In this document: positions 8,155 through 16,247 of the stretch, one piece after another | Position numbering within the stretch: the first letter of the stretch is position 1 | How the letters are laid out: each line of letters opens with the position of its first letter | Assembly: GCF_004118265.1 (NCBI RefSeq) | Contig: NZ_SDHW01000003.1 | Location: 124,001 to 188,000 of the forward strand | Source: Lacibacter luteus | GTDB taxonomy: Bacteria; Bacteroidota; Bacteroidia; Chitinophagales; Chitinophagaceae | DNA: 64,000 bases | Direction: 5' to 3' | The notes under the pieces: generated by a model | What the model saw: only the letters and a program-made list of their open reading frames with translations | The model's database searches: none | Told to the model about the DNA's origin: nothing | Position numbers and translations under genes: made by a program

Positions 8155-9873
8155 ATGATCATGCTTGCAAGAAAACAACACTTGAAAAAAAGCGCTGCCA
8201 CTTTTTTCTGCCTGATAATGTTTACATCTTTATTGGTGGCACAGGAAAATAAAACATACAAAAACATCAGTGTGTATTTTACTGCTGAAAAAAAGTTTTT
8301 GGTATTGCCTGTAAAGAACGGTACAGCTAAACGCAATTTTGAATTGTGGGTTGATGGCGTGCAAAAACGTTTTTGGGATATGGAGTTGGCAGAAGGCAAA
8401 GCAGACTGGTATGCCTATATGCAAATTGATGAATGGAAGGGGAAATCGATTGAGCTGAGAGTAGATAAAGTGAATACAACTTCAAAAGTATTTGATCCTG
8501 TTCAGCAGAGCGATCTTGATACAAACGCCAATGAATACAACGAATCGTTAAGAGCACAGTTTCATTTTTCACCAAAGCGTGGCTGGACGAATGATCCGAA
8601 TGGAATGGTTTTTTTCAAAGGAGAATATCATCTTTTCTTTCAGCACAATCCTTATGGCTGCGAGTGGGGGAATATGACATGGGGGCATGCAGTAAGTAAA
8701 GACCTTGTGCATTGGAAAGAATTAGGTGAAGCACTTCATCCCGATCAGTTTGGCCCGGTTTACAGTGGGGGAGCAGTAGTGGATAGTAACAACACAAGTG
8801 GACTTGCTGCGAACGGAAACATGCCAATGCTGATGTTTCATACGGGTGCAAAAGCATGGGGACAATACCTGAGTTGGACGAATGATGGCAGAACATTCAA
8901 GAAGATGGATGAGAAAGCTGTTGTTCCAAGAATTAATAAAGACAACAGAGATCCGAAAGTTATCTGGCATGAACCAACAAAAAAATGGGTGATGGTATTT
9001 TGGGTGGAAAGAGGAAATGATGAACAGCATAGCATGCAATTTCTTACATCGCCTGATCTGATCAACTGGACACCTACTTCATCATTTAACGGAGGCAAAG
9101 GAGATGATCGTTATTTATTTGAATGCCCCGAGTTTTATGAATTGACAGTTGAAGGAACGAACGAAAAGAAATGGGTACTCACAGGTGCTAACAGTCAATA
9201 TGCAATCGGAACATTTGATGGGAAAACATTTGTACCAACGCAGGAACGTTTACAAGGACAGTATGGAAGAGATTTTTATGCTTCACAAACATTCAGCGAT
9301 GTGCCGGATGGCCGTCGTATCGAAATTGGTTGGTGGCGTACAAACACCAACAATGGTAAGATGTCTTTCAATCAATCGATGAGCATACCAATGGAGCATA
9401 CGCTTATAAAAACCCCGGAAGGTATCAGGCTATCACGAAAGCCGGCGAAAGAGTTGGAAAGTCTGCGAACAAAAACATATCAGCAAAAACAGTTGACGAT
9501 AAAGCCGAATGCTGTTAACCCGTTAAACAGTTTGAAAGTTGAATTGGCTGAAATACGTTTTACGTTAGAACCGGGAACAGCAAAAGAAATAATCTTAAAC
9601 GTACGTGGTGTCGCTATTAAATACAATACAACTGCTCAGCAGTTAGAAGTAGATGGTGTGAAAGCACCTGCTCCATTAACAAATGGAAAAGTTGATGTGA
9701 TCATTTTTGTTGATAAAGTTGGGTTTGAAATTTTTGCCAACAGTGGATTAACGTTTATGCCTGTTAACATTAATCTTTCTGCTGATGAGAATACGCTATC
9801 AATTTCTGCAAATGGCGGTACCGCTAAACTGCTGAATCTTTTTGTGTACGAATTAAAAAGTATCTGGAGATAG
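8155..9873 (+). CDS. Glycoside hydrolase family 32 fructan hydrolase (levanase/inulinase type)
   Basis: A 572-aa secreted enzyme with a signal peptide (SAATFFCLIMFTSLLVAQ). Residues ~35-120 form a small domain like the DUF4980 module at the front of Bacteroidota GH32 enzymes. The catalytic propeller then starts with FHFSPKRGWTNDPNG, whose Asp is the nucleophile. NRDPKVIWHEPTKKW (transition-state RDP) and FECPEFYEL (EC acid/base) follow, and a C-terminal beta-sandwich ends the protein. All three catalytic acids are present. A second ATG at 8161 is an equally possible start. No SusC/SusD pair or fructokinase is adjacent. Confidence 0.93.
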   Translation: MIMLARKQHLKKSAATFFCLIMFTSLLVAQENKTYKNISVYFTAEKKFLVLPVKNGTAKRNFELWVDGVQKRFWDMELAEGKADWYAYMQIDEWKGKSIELRVDKVNTTSKVFDPVQQSDLDTNANEYNESLRAQFHFSPKRGWTNDPNGMVFFKGEYHLFFQHNPYGCEWGNMTWGHAVSKDLVHWKELGEALHPDQFGPVYSGGAVVDSNNTSGLAANGNMPMLMFHTGAKAWGQYLSWTNDGRTFKKMDEKAVVPRINKDNRDPKVIWHEPTKKWVMVFWVERGNDEQHSMQFLTSPDLINWTPTSSFNGGKGDDRYLFECPEFYELTVEGTNEKKWVLTGANSQYAIGTFDGKTFVPTQERLQGQYGRDFYASQTFSDVPDGRRIEIGWWRTNTNNGKMSFNQSMSIPMEHTLIKTPEGIRLSRKPAKELESLRTKTYQQKQLTIKPNAVNPLNSLKVELAEIRFTLEPGTAKEIILNVRGVAIKYNTTAQQLEVDGVKAPAPLTNGKVDVIIFVDKVGFEIFANSGLTFMPVNINLSADENTLSISANGGTAKLLNLFVYELKSIWR

Positions 9874-9894
9874 AGTAGGAAAAAATTTGACATA

Positions 9895-9931
9895 AAAAAT
9901 CCCTGCCATTTTTTAATCGGCAGGGATTTTT
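9895..9931. terminator. Bidirectional terminator between GH32 and tRNA-Arg
   Basis: A 13-bp perfect stem (AAAAATCCCTGCC at 9895-9907 with GGCAGGGATTTTT at 9919-9931) has an 11-base loop. A-rich and T-rich arms on both sides let it end the GH32 transcript on the plus strand and the tRNA transcript on the minus strand. Confidence 0.85.
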
Positions 9932-9936
9932 AGTAG

Positions 9937-10008
9937 TAGCCTCGACAGGAATCGAACCTGTATCTGGAGCTTCGGAAACTCTTATACTATCCATTGTACT
10001 ACGAGGCC
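9937..10008 (-). tRNA. tRNA-Arg(CCG)
   Basis: Folded by eye on the minus strand. The acceptor GGCCTCG pairs with CGAGGCT (first pair G-U), with discriminator A. The D arm is GTAC/GTAT, the anticodon loop is TTCCGAA giving anticodon CCG, and the T arm is ACAGG/CCTGT around TTCGATT. The body is 72 nt without an encoded CCA. The A in the D loop fits arginine identity. It lies 61 bases downstream of marC on the same strand and just ahead of the bidirectional terminator. Confidence 0.93.
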
Positions 10009-10069
10009 GGGAAAGTTTGAAAATGGATCGATTTGAAAATTTGATAATTGTGAAAATTGCATTCTCAAA

Positions 10070-10654
10070 TTATTTGATCAATCCACCTGCATTACCTGCA
10101 AATATTTTTACGGCAATAGCCAGCAATATTACGCCAAAAAATTTCCGCACAGCAAGTAAACCTGCAGGGCCAAGCAATTTTTCTATGTATTGCAATGATT
10201 TTAATACAATAAACACCACCACGAGGTTGAAAAGGATGGCTATTAGAATAACAAGGTTGGAATAGTTGGCACCAAGCGACATAATCGTAGTCAGCGTTCC
10301 ACTCCCGGCAATGATCGGGAAGGCAATCGGAACCACTGTTCCGCTTTTTGCATTTTTATCGCTTTTGAAAAACTCATGACCTAATACCATTTCCAATCCC
10401 AGTACAAAGATCACGATGGAACCGGCCACTGCAAAGGAACGACGATCAACGCCGAGCATTTGTAAGAACGATTCGCCCACAAATAAAAACAGGATCATCA
10501 ACGCACCGGAGATGAGCGTGGCTTTGAATTCACGGATAGCGCCCATCTTATCTTTCATGGCAATAAGCAAGGGGATAGAGCCGATGATATCAATTACAGC
10601 AAATAACGTAAACGAAACTGTAAGCAGTTGGCTGAGGCTGAAGTCGAAGTTCAT
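10070..10654 (-). CDS. marC: MarC family integral membrane protein
   Basis: A 194-aa protein with six hydrophobic segments. FAVIDIIGSIPLLIAMKDK and FPIIAGSGTLTTIMSL are the signatures of the MarC/UPF0056 family, often labelled NAAT transporters. The transport function is not established for most members. The start at 10654 is favoured because a TATCTTTG -7 box occupies 10669-10676, which overlaps the only upstream alternative (GTG at 10669). The leader would then be about 10 bases. tRNA-Arg follows downstream and may be read through from this promoter. Confidence 0.9.
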   Translation of the reverse strand: MNFDFSLSQLLTVSFTLFAVIDIIGSIPLLIAMKDKMGAIREFKATLISGALMILFLFVGESFLQMLGVDRRSFAVAGSIVIFVLGLEMVLGHEFFKSDKNAKSGTVVPIAFPIIAGSGTLTTIMSLGANYSNLVILIAILFNLVVVFIVLKSLQYIEKLLGPAGLLAVRKFFGVILLAIAVKIFAGNAGGLIK

Positions 10655-10668
10655 GACGATTGTTTGCA

Positions 10669-10676
10669 CAAAGATA
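10669..10676 (-). promoter_or_regulatory. Bacteroidota -7 promoter element of marC
   Basis: On the minus strand this reads TATCTTTG, a perfect TAnnTTTG match 14 bases before the marC ATG. It decides the start codon, because the longer reading frame would begin inside it. Confidence 0.55.
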
Positions 10677-10714
10677 ACTTTTCTTTTGTGCCGCTTTGTT
10701 TAAGCAATCGTCAA

Positions 10715-11323
10715 CTATTTAAAACTGGGTTTATGCTGCTCCGATGTGCTTTGAATATTGTGTAAAATTTCGTGTATAAACTGATCATCTTTTAAAGATA
10801 GTTTTACAACACAGCCGTACTGCAGCTTAAATACATTGAACGATTCGATTAAAGCAGTATTGGTAAGGTGGGAGAGAATGCTACGCAATACACCGCCATG
10901 CGATACAATGGCCGCATGTTCTTTCTGTGCAACAATTTTTTCAAAGATTGCCGTGGTGCGGGCCAATAGATCGAGATAGCTTTCGCCGCCGGGTATACGC
11001 ACATTTACAAAATCATTCATCCAGGGCATTACGACTTCTTTCGGCAGATCATCCCATTTCTTTAATTCCCATTCACCACAATTGATCTCCTTTAATTCAT
11101 CATGAAAAGAAATGCTGTGTGATGGAAATAAATGTTGTGCCAGTTTGCTGCAACGCTGTAACGGACTTGAATATACGTTTTGAATATGTGCAGGTAAATG
11201 TTCTTTGATGCGTGCAGCTTCGCTCAAAAAACTTTCTGTTACATCCAGATCGGCCTGGCCGTAACAGGTTCCTTTTTCTACATCGGGTGTGGTATGTCGT
11301 ATTAAATAGATTTCTGTACTCAT
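10715..11323 (-). CDS. cobC: Alpha-ribazole phosphatase-like histidine phosphatase
   Basis: A 202-aa histidine phosphatase. The catalytic RHTTP lies at residues 9-13 (IYLIRHTTPDVEKGTCYGQ), the second His is in AAIVSHGGVLRSIL, and GEWELKKWDDLP carries the acid residue region. The ribazole phosphatase assignment rests on the TPDVEKGTCYGQ continuation, common in CobC proteins, and on its place as last gene of the cobalamin operon after cobT and cobS. CobC removes the 5'-phosphate of the lower-ligand nucleotide or of adenosylcobalamin phosphate. The gap to cobS (102 bases) holds an inverted repeat. Confidence 0.85.
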   Translation of the reverse strand: MSTEIYLIRHTTPDVEKGTCYGQADLDVTESFLSEAARIKEHLPAHIQNVYSSPLQRCSKLAQHLFPSHSISFHDELKEINCGEWELKKWDDLPKEVVMPWMNDFVNVRIPGGESYLDLLARTTAIFEKIVAQKEHAAIVSHGGVLRSILSHLTNTALIESFNVFKLQYGCVVKLSLKDDQFIHEILHNIQSTSEQHKPSFK

Positions 11324-11367
11324 GTTAATTTTTTATCACCGCCAAGAAAAAAGAACGCTGAGGTGAT

Positions 11368-11415
11368 CGCAGAGAAAACAACTCTTCAACAAACTCCTTT
11401 TCTTCATTCTCTGCG
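11368..11415. repeat. Imperfect hairpin repeat between cobS and cobC
   Basis: CGCAGAGAA at 11368-11376 is complementary to TTCTCTGCG at 11407-11415, with a T/C-rich loop between. It fills much of the cobS-cobC gap and may form a hairpin in the operon mRNA. It is unrelated in sequence to the ATGAGT-type repeats elsewhere in the operon. Confidence 0.5.
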
Positions 11416-11425
11416 GTAAAGACTC

Positions 11426-12199
11426 TCACAAAAGTATGTATTCAATTTTCCAGTATGCTATCAGGCCAATGTAAAACAATACTTCAGTTACCTGCTGTGT
11501 TGCACCTAAACAATCGCCTGTATATCCACCGATCCATTTATGAAAATATCTTCTTAAGAAAAACGTGGCAAGTAAAGGAAGAATGAGTGCATATAAAATT
11601 TCAAAGCGCTGAAAAAACAATAAAGGCGCTAATCCAAACAGTACAGCCGGAATAATTTCATAAGCGGTGATTGATTTTGCCAATGGTTTTGCTTTGGCAT
11701 CATCATTCTCCCGAACATATTTGCTTGTGACAACAATAAGCACTGCACACAAGCGGGAGAAACTATGTGCAGCCAATAATACCATCCACATTAAACTGAA
11801 AGGAATTGAACTCAACGAAGTGTACTTCAACAACAGAATCAGGATCATGCCAATAACACCGTAAGCCCCCACACGACTATCCTTCATAATGGTGAGGATC
11901 TTCTCTTTTGTCCAGCCACCACCGAAAGCATCACATACATCTGCAAAACCATCTTCGTGAAAAGCACCTGTTGTTAATACGCCTGCGATCATTGATAATA
12001 AAATGGCAATGGGTGCACCAAGAAAAAACTCTGTGCCCATGTACAGCAACGCACAAATGCCGCCAACGATCCAACCGATGAATGGAAAGAAACGTGTTGC
12101 TTTGTTGAGGTACTCCGGATCATGCGTTACCCATTCGGGGCAAGGAATCCTGGTGTAAAACATTAAGGCGGTGAAAAATATTTCGATCTGCTTTTTCAT
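11426..12199 (-). CDS. cobS: Adenosylcobinamide-GDP ribazoletransferase
   Basis: A 257-aa membrane protein with about six helices. The opening FFTALMFYTRIPCPEW is the standard CobS N-terminus. GAFHEDGFADVCDAFGGGWTKEKIL then gives the conserved acidic active site, and DSRVGAYGVIG and GGYTGDCLGATQQVTE are further family motifs. CobS joins adenosylcobinamide-GDP with alpha-ribazole (or its phosphate) at the inner membrane, the last step of the nucleotide loop. Length and motifs are complete. It lies between cobT and cobC on the minus strand. Confidence 0.96.
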   Translation of the reverse strand: MKKQIEIFFTALMFYTRIPCPEWVTHDPEYLNKATRFFPFIGWIVGGICALLYMGTEFFLGAPIAILLSMIAGVLTTGAFHEDGFADVCDAFGGGWTKEKILTIMKDSRVGAYGVIGMILILLLKYTSLSSIPFSLMWMVLLAAHSFSRLCAVLIVVTSKYVRENDDAKAKPLAKSITAYEIIPAVLFGLAPLLFFQRFEILYALILPLLATFFLRRYFHKWIGGYTGDCLGATQQVTEVLFYIGLIAYWKIEYILL

Positions 12200-12241
12200 G
12201 TTGCTGCAAGATAAATGATTGTGCCGCTATTCGTATTAAAC

Positions 12242-12308
12242 GCCGGGAAGACGGTAAGGCTGGAAGAAAAAATATAGATTCATCTTTCCGTCTCCTCGTC
12301 TTCCCGGC
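12242..12308. repeat. Inverted repeat between cobT and cobS
   Basis: A perfect 12-bp inverted repeat, GCCGGGAAGACG at 12242-12253 and CGTCTTCCCGGC at 12297-12308, with a partly complementary interior. It occupies most of the 117-base gap and could fold into a long hairpin in the operon transcript. No T run follows on the minus strand, so it does not look like a classical terminator. Confidence 0.6.
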
Positions 12309-12316
12309 TAAGTAAA

Positions 12317-13336
12317 TTATTCTTTTCCACTCACCCCTGCACTTTCAAAACTCGCCATTTCATTTAAGAATGCAACAGCACTTTGCAAGATGGGTATAGC
12401 CAATGCAGCACCGGTACCTTCTCCCAGTCGCATGCCTAACTGCAGTATAGGTTTTGCATAGAGATGCTCTAACATTTTACGATGACCGTTTTCATCGGAG
12501 CAATGTGCAAACACACAATGATCAGCAATCGATTTGTTGTATTGTTTGGCAACAAGCAATGCTGCGGTTGCAATAAAACCATCAACCACAATGATCATGT
12601 TTAACTCTGCTGCTTTGTGGTAAGCGCCGGCCATCATAGCAATTTCAAAGCCGCCAATGCGGCAAAGCAATTGATGCGGCGTAATATCATAACGATTGAG
12701 TTCATGCAACTTGCTTACATCTTCCAATGTATCCAGCTTGCGTTGCAGTTGTTCATCTGTTGAACCTGTTCCTCTTCCCACACAATCTTTCAATGGAAGA
12801 TTTAATAAATGATGCATGATGAGTGAAGCAGAAGAAGTATTACCGATACCCATTTCGCCAAAGCCGATGGTATTGCATCCTTCATCAAACAATGTCTGCA
12901 CAATGCTTCTGCCTTTTTCAATCGCTGCATTTACCTCATCAATACTCATGGCATTGTATTCACTGTAATCGGTAGTACCATGATTGATCTTTGCATGAAT
13001 GATTGGGAGTGATACATCAAAATCAAAATTCACACCTGCATCAACAACTGTTAGACCAATGTTATGTTGTTTGGTAAATACATTAATAGCTGCACCACCG
13101 TTTACAAAATTCAAAACCATTTGTGCTGTTACAGCCTGCGGGTATGGATTTACTTTACCACTTGCTGCAATACCGTGATCACCTGCAAACACAACGATAT
13201 GAGGTTTGCTGATGCGTGGTGATAAACTATGTTGTATTGTGCCGATTTTTAATGCCAGCTCTTCCAGCATACCCAATGCACCAACAGGTTTTGTTTTATT
13301 GTTGATCTTATGTTGCAGTTGTTGTTCAATTGTCAT
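12317..13336 (-). CDS. cobT: Nicotinate-nucleotide--dimethylbenzimidazole phosphoribosyltransferase
   Basis: A 339-aa CobT. TKPVGALGMLEELALKIG is the N-terminal substrate segment. VFAGDHGIAASGKVNPYPQ, NVFTKQHNIGLTVVDAGVN and GFGEMGIGNTSSASL are core signatures, and the catalytic Glu is expected in the late MRLGEGTGAALA segment. CobT makes alpha-ribazole phosphate for the B12 lower ligand. The start at 13336 overlaps the stop of the preceding gene as ATGA, indicating translational coupling. A longer in-frame extension to 13366 is rejected for that reason. Confidence 0.96.
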   Translation of the reverse strand: MTIEQQLQHKINNKTKPVGALGMLEELALKIGTIQHSLSPRISKPHIVVFAGDHGIAASGKVNPYPQAVTAQMVLNFVNGGAAINVFTKQHNIGLTVVDAGVNFDFDVSLPIIHAKINHGTTDYSEYNAMSIDEVNAAIEKGRSIVQTLFDEGCNTIGFGEMGIGNTSSASLIMHHLLNLPLKDCVGRGTGSTDEQLQRKLDTLEDVSKLHELNRYDITPHQLLCRIGGFEIAMMAGAYHKAAELNMIIVVDGFIATAALLVAKQYNKSIADHCVFAHCSDENGHRKMLEHLYAKPILQLGMRLGEGTGAALAIPILQSAVAFLNEMASFESAGVSGKE

Positions 13337-14058
13337 GATGATGGATTTTGTAAAACAAGATCGCAAAACCAGAAACCTTTCGTTCCAACATCTGCAATTG
13401 GAGTAGGATGATCGCTGGTTTTTATTTCTAAAGCTTTGTAGGTTTTTTCTCCGGTTGCAACAGGTATTGGTTGTTTAAAGACGGGGCCACTGAAACAAAA
13501 AGAATGAAACTCACCGTTCTCACCACACGGATCAACGTTTGATGGCAGTTCGTTGATGAATTGCTGATCGATGGTTCTGCCAACCCAGCTTTCATCTAAA
13601 TAACCATCGTTGATGCAACACAAGACAGATTCAAATCCTTTTGTCACAAAATCGTTGATCATCCATTGTGTATCGGTTTTCCAGATGGGAAATACGCAAT
13701 GCATATCGAGTTCTTTCATTTTGTTTTCACGGTAAGCACGCAGGTCTTCTAAAAAAAGATCGCCATACAACACATGGTTGATGCCTTCTGCTTTTGCCTG
13801 CAGCAAAATAGTTTTCATCTGTTGTTCATATTCAGCATTGCTTGCTTCGTACACGTATGCTTTCAGTAACGGAATACCAATGGATGCAGCCTGTGCTTCA
13901 ATCAGCTCTTCCCGCACACCATGCATCGATAAACGTTTGTAATTGCCGTTGAAAGTGCTGAGCAAATATTTTACATCGTACACGCCTTCCTGCAACACTT
14001 TGTGCAACGCATAACTACTGTCTTTTCCTCCGCTCCAACAGAATATTGATGAGATCAT
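13333..14058 (-). CDS. Dph6-like adenine nucleotide alpha-hydrolase (ATP pyrophosphatase) in the B12 operon
   Basis: A 241-aa PP-loop ATPase. The ATP motif is CWSGGKDSSYALHK near the N-terminus, and HGVREELIEAQAASIGIP, HVLYGDLFLEDLR and GRTIDQQFI follow. This matches the diphthine--ammonia ligase/MJ0570-like family. Bacteria do not make diphthamide, so the eukaryotic reaction does not apply and the bacterial substrate is unknown. A frame reaching 14157 only adds repeat-derived residues (His/Ser/Ile-rich), so the start at 14058 is chosen. It is coupled to cobT by an ATGA overlap and preceded by cobU, suggesting an amidation or adenylation step linked to cobalamin salvage. Confidence 0.82.
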   Translation of the reverse strand: MISSIFCWSGGKDSSYALHKVLQEGVYDVKYLLSTFNGNYKRLSMHGVREELIEAQAASIGIPLLKAYVYEASNAEYEQQMKTILLQAKAEGINHVLYGDLFLEDLRAYRENKMKELDMHCVFPIWKTDTQWMINDFVTKGFESVLCCINDGYLDESWVGRTIDQQFINELPSNVDPCGENGEFHSFCFSGPVFKQPIPVATGEKTYKALEIKTSDHPTPIADVGTKGFWFCDLVLQNPSS

Positions 14059-14178
14059 TTTATGAGTGATGGATAATGAATGATGAGTTGTGAATGATGT
14101 ATGATGAATAATGAGTGATGAGTGATGAATAATGAGTTGGTTGTCCGCACTGATCACTCATTACTCATCACTCATTTA
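14059..14178. repeat. ATGAGT/GATGA hairpin repeat, copy A (cobU / Dph6-like gap)
   Basis: A long degenerate run of ATGAGT, GATGA and ATAATGA units (14061-14137) is followed by a spacer and a complementary arm CACTCATTACTCATCACTCA (from 14155). AATGAGTGATGAGT at 14110-14123 pairs perfectly with ACTCATCACTCATT at 14163-14176. The element fills the whole gap and supplies the TGA stop codon of cobU. Related copies lie at 16208, 16841 and 19041. Confidence 0.8.
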
Positions 14179-14675
14179 ATTTTCACTGGAATCCCGCTTA
14201 CCATCAACACTACTTCCTCCGCTTTTGCTGCAATGTATTGATTGGCCCAGCCCTGCAGATCGGTGAACTTGCGACCGATCTCAGTATCGGCATGCACGCC
14301 CATTCCTATTTCATTGCTGATGATAAAAAAAGTGCCGGACTTTGTATGCAATGCATCAATTTCTTTCTTCAACAGTTCAAGCGATGCATGAATATCACTC
14401 TTTGTATCCACAAAAAAATTAGTGAGCCATAAGGTAACACAGTCGATCATAGCCACACGGTTATCGATGGGCAATGCACTTACGTTGCGTTGTTCTTCAA
14501 AGTTGGTCCAGCGTTCATCACGATCGTTTTGATGACGCTTTACACGTTGTTCAAAATCGTCGTCCCACACTTTGGCCGTTGCGACATACACAGGATTATT
14601 GCTGAGTGCCAATACACGTTCCTGCGCATACCTGCTTTTACCACTGCGTGCACCACCTGTAATAAAAATGATCAT
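14172..14675 (-). CDS. cobU: Bifunctional adenosylcobinamide kinase / guanylyltransferase
   Basis: A 167-aa CobU. The P-loop is FITGGARSGKSRYAQE at the N-terminus, and VYVATAKVWDDDFEQRVKRH carries the active-site His of the guanylyl intermediate. DCVTLWLTNFF and ISNEIGMGVHADTEIGRKF complete the family pattern. The enzyme phosphorylates adenosylcobinamide and then adds GMP. The start at 14675 overlaps the stop of the DUF5522 gene as ATGA. A longer frame to 14726 would overlap that gene further and is rejected. The stop codon lies in the repeat element of copy A, a sign that the element has eaten into the gene end. Confidence 0.95.
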   Translation of the reverse strand: MIIFITGGARSGKSRYAQERVLALSNNPVYVATAKVWDDDFEQRVKRHQNDRDERWTNFEEQRNVSALPIDNRVAMIDCVTLWLTNFFVDTKSDIHASLELLKKEIDALHTKSGTFFIISNEIGMGVHADTEIGRKFTDLQGWANQYIAAKAEEVVLMVSGIPVKIK

Positions 14676-15055
14676 GCTGTTTGTTTTTTGAAACCGTAGG
14701 GACAATGCCTGCATCCGCTTTTGCAACAGTAACCTCTACGTAAATGATGCCAGGTTGTAAATACAAAATAACCGTTCTCCATATAATAATCGATTCCTTC
14801 CACCATCTGCTTGCCATTGCGTGGAAGATCTTTGGCTTTATTGTCGTTCAATGCTTTTTCAACCGTCATGTCTGCAACATACGCATCGATCTTTTCTTTT
14901 GTTGCCTGGTGAAGACATTGCGGACACATGCAATTGATCACCGGATCGGGAGTAAACAATGGCGGATAAGTATTGCACCAGCAACCTCCTTCGGATCCAT
15001 CGGAACCACAACCAAACTCAACGCCACATTTGCTGCATGTTTTTACTCTTGTCAT
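14672..15055 (-). CDS. Cysteine-rich CWC protein with C-terminal DUF5522-like domain
   Basis: A 127-aa protein in two parts. Residues ~5-52 hold the cysteine pattern KTCSKCGVEFGCG, then GGCWCNTYPP, then NCMCPQCL, as in the CWC family and suggestive of metal binding. Residues ~75-127 carry FTTWHHLRRGYCCKSGCRHC followed by PYGF, the DUF5522 signature with four further cysteines. No export signal is seen. The function is unknown. It is coupled to cobU by ATGA and lies one base from a second CWC gene, so both are part of the cobalamin operon. A role in cobalt or Fe-S handling is possible but not shown. Confidence 0.78.
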   Translation of the reverse strand: MTRVKTCSKCGVEFGCGSDGSEGGCWCNTYPPLFTPDPVINCMCPQCLHQATKEKIDAYVADMTVEKALNDNKAKDLPRNGKQMVEGIDYYMENGYFVFTTWHHLRRGYCCKSGCRHCPYGFKKQTA

Positions 15056-15056
15056 T

Positions 15057-15281
15057 TCAACGGTTACTGTATAGATCTTTCTGTTCTGTAAATAAAGTGT
15101 ACCTGCTTTTTAATTGCTGCAGACAATTGCGGCATAAACAATCGGAAAATTGTTTGGTAATAAATGCTTCTTCATCCACACTCAATTCAATACCGTAGCA
15201 TTGGCAGTTCGTAATATCGCCTACTCTGCATTCGAAAGGCGTATTACAACGTGGACAGTTTTTTTGTTCATGCTTGCACAT
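15057..15281 (-). CDS. Small cysteine-rich CWC family protein
   Basis: A 74-aa protein with nine cysteines arranged as CKHEQKNCPRCNTPFEC, NCQC, and DCLCRNCLQQL. The spacing parallels the first half of the neighbouring 127-aa gene, so the two look like paralogs. The pattern suggests one or two zinc or iron sites. It overlaps the end of the BtuF-like gene by 14 bases and ends one base before the next start, so its expression is tightly tied to the B12 operon. No function is known for the family. Confidence 0.78.
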   Translation of the reverse strand: MCKHEQKNCPRCNTPFECRVGDITNCQCYGIELSVDEEAFITKQFSDCLCRNCLQQLKSRYTLFTEQKDLYSNR

Positions 15282-16209
15282 GTTCCTGCGTGGTTGAAAA
15301 GTGAAAGTATTTTGTTTGCAAGTGTTTTGGTACTCGGAATAAGGAAGGATGAAACAATGCAGCTAATAATTCAATACCATCAACCAATGTAGATGCTGAT
15401 GGTTGTGTAAACAGATCATAATCGCAGATGTACACCGCATTTGTTTTTACGGCTTCCAGTTGCTGCCATTCTTTTTTTGATGTAAGCAGGTGCAATTCTT
15501 CTTTTGTACGTTCAACAGTAAAACCACATGGAGCAATTACTAATACTTCAGGATTGTATTTCACAATTTTGTCCCACTGTGTAACTATGCTATCGCCACC
15601 GGGATTGCTGAGCATATCAATACCACCGGCCTGTGCAACCTGAAAAGGGATCCAGTGACCGCAATTGTAAATAGGTTGTATCCATTCCATCAGCAGCACA
15701 CGTTTTAAGGGCATGTGATGGCGACGAAGTTTATCAAGAATATGTAAAGTACGTTTCTGTAAACCGGAGAGATAATGATAGGCTGCTGATTCATGACCGA
15801 GAGCTGTTGCAATGGTTACAGCTGTGTAATACACATCATCAAGTGTTTGCGGTGTAAGTGTAACCAGCTTTGGTTGTTTTTCAAGATTGGCAACCGCTGC
15901 AGCAGTACAGGCAGTATCGATCTGGCATACTTCACATACATCCTGTGTAAAGATCACATCGGGTTGTATGGTTTGAAGTATTTCTTCATCAACATAATAC
16001 AGGCTTCTGCCTTCTGCTTTGCTGGCCGAAAATATTTTATCGATCTCATCGCTGCTGTAATTTTTTCCTTCCATGACACAACGCACTACTTTTTGTTTTT
16101 CTTCTAATGCAGTGTGAGGACATTCAAACGTTACGCCATGCAGTAAGTGTTGCAAACCCATGTCGTAGATCATTTGCGTAGCGGCCGGTAAAAAGGAACA
16201 AGCTTTCAT
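15268..16209 (-). CDS. BtuF-like cobalamin-binding protein lacking a signal peptide
   Basis: A 313-aa two-lobed helical-backbone binding protein. ACSFLPAATQMIYDMGLQHLL is the first lobe, IQPDVIFTQDVCEVC and YNPEVLVIAPCGF are typical BtuF/TroA-like segments, and QPSASTLVDGIELLAALFHP ends the second lobe. The start at 16209 is used because the longer frame to 16287 is read through repeat sequence and overlaps the upstream gene. With this start no signal peptide or lipobox exists, which is unusual for an ABC binding protein. No BtuC or BtuD is found nearby. It may bind corrinoid in the cytosol or deliver it to the DUF6580 protein encoded upstream. Confidence 0.8.
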   Translation of the reverse strand: MKACSFLPAATQMIYDMGLQHLLHGVTFECPHTALEEKQKVVRCVMEGKNYSSDEIDKIFSASKAEGRSLYYVDEEILQTIQPDVIFTQDVCEVCQIDTACTAAAVANLEKQPKLVTLTPQTLDDVYYTAVTIATALGHESAAYHYLSGLQKRTLHILDKLRRHHMPLKRVLLMEWIQPIYNCGHWIPFQVAQAGGIDMLSNPGGDSIVTQWDKIVKYNPEVLVIAPCGFTVERTKEELHLLTSKKEWQQLEAVKTNAVYICDYDLFTQPSASTLVDGIELLAALFHPSLFRVPKHLQTKYFHFSTTQEHVQA

Positions 16210-16247
16210 GATGAGTGATGAATGATCAGTAATGAGTGTGAATACAA
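16207..16247. repeat. ATGAGT/GATGA repeat, copy C (DUF6580 / BtuF-like gap)
   Basis: ATGATGAGTGATGAATGATC followed by AGTAATGAGTG occupies 16208-16238, between the DUF6580 stop (16248) and the BtuF-like start (16209). It is a single arm of the element seen at 14059 and 16841 and begins within the start codon of the BtuF-like gene. Confidence 0.7.

Noticed and set aside
14059-14157. N-terminal extension of the Dph6-like protein (His/Ser/Ile-rich)
   Set aside because: It is read through the ATGAGT/GATGA repeat; the PP-loop start at 14058 is the natural N-terminus.
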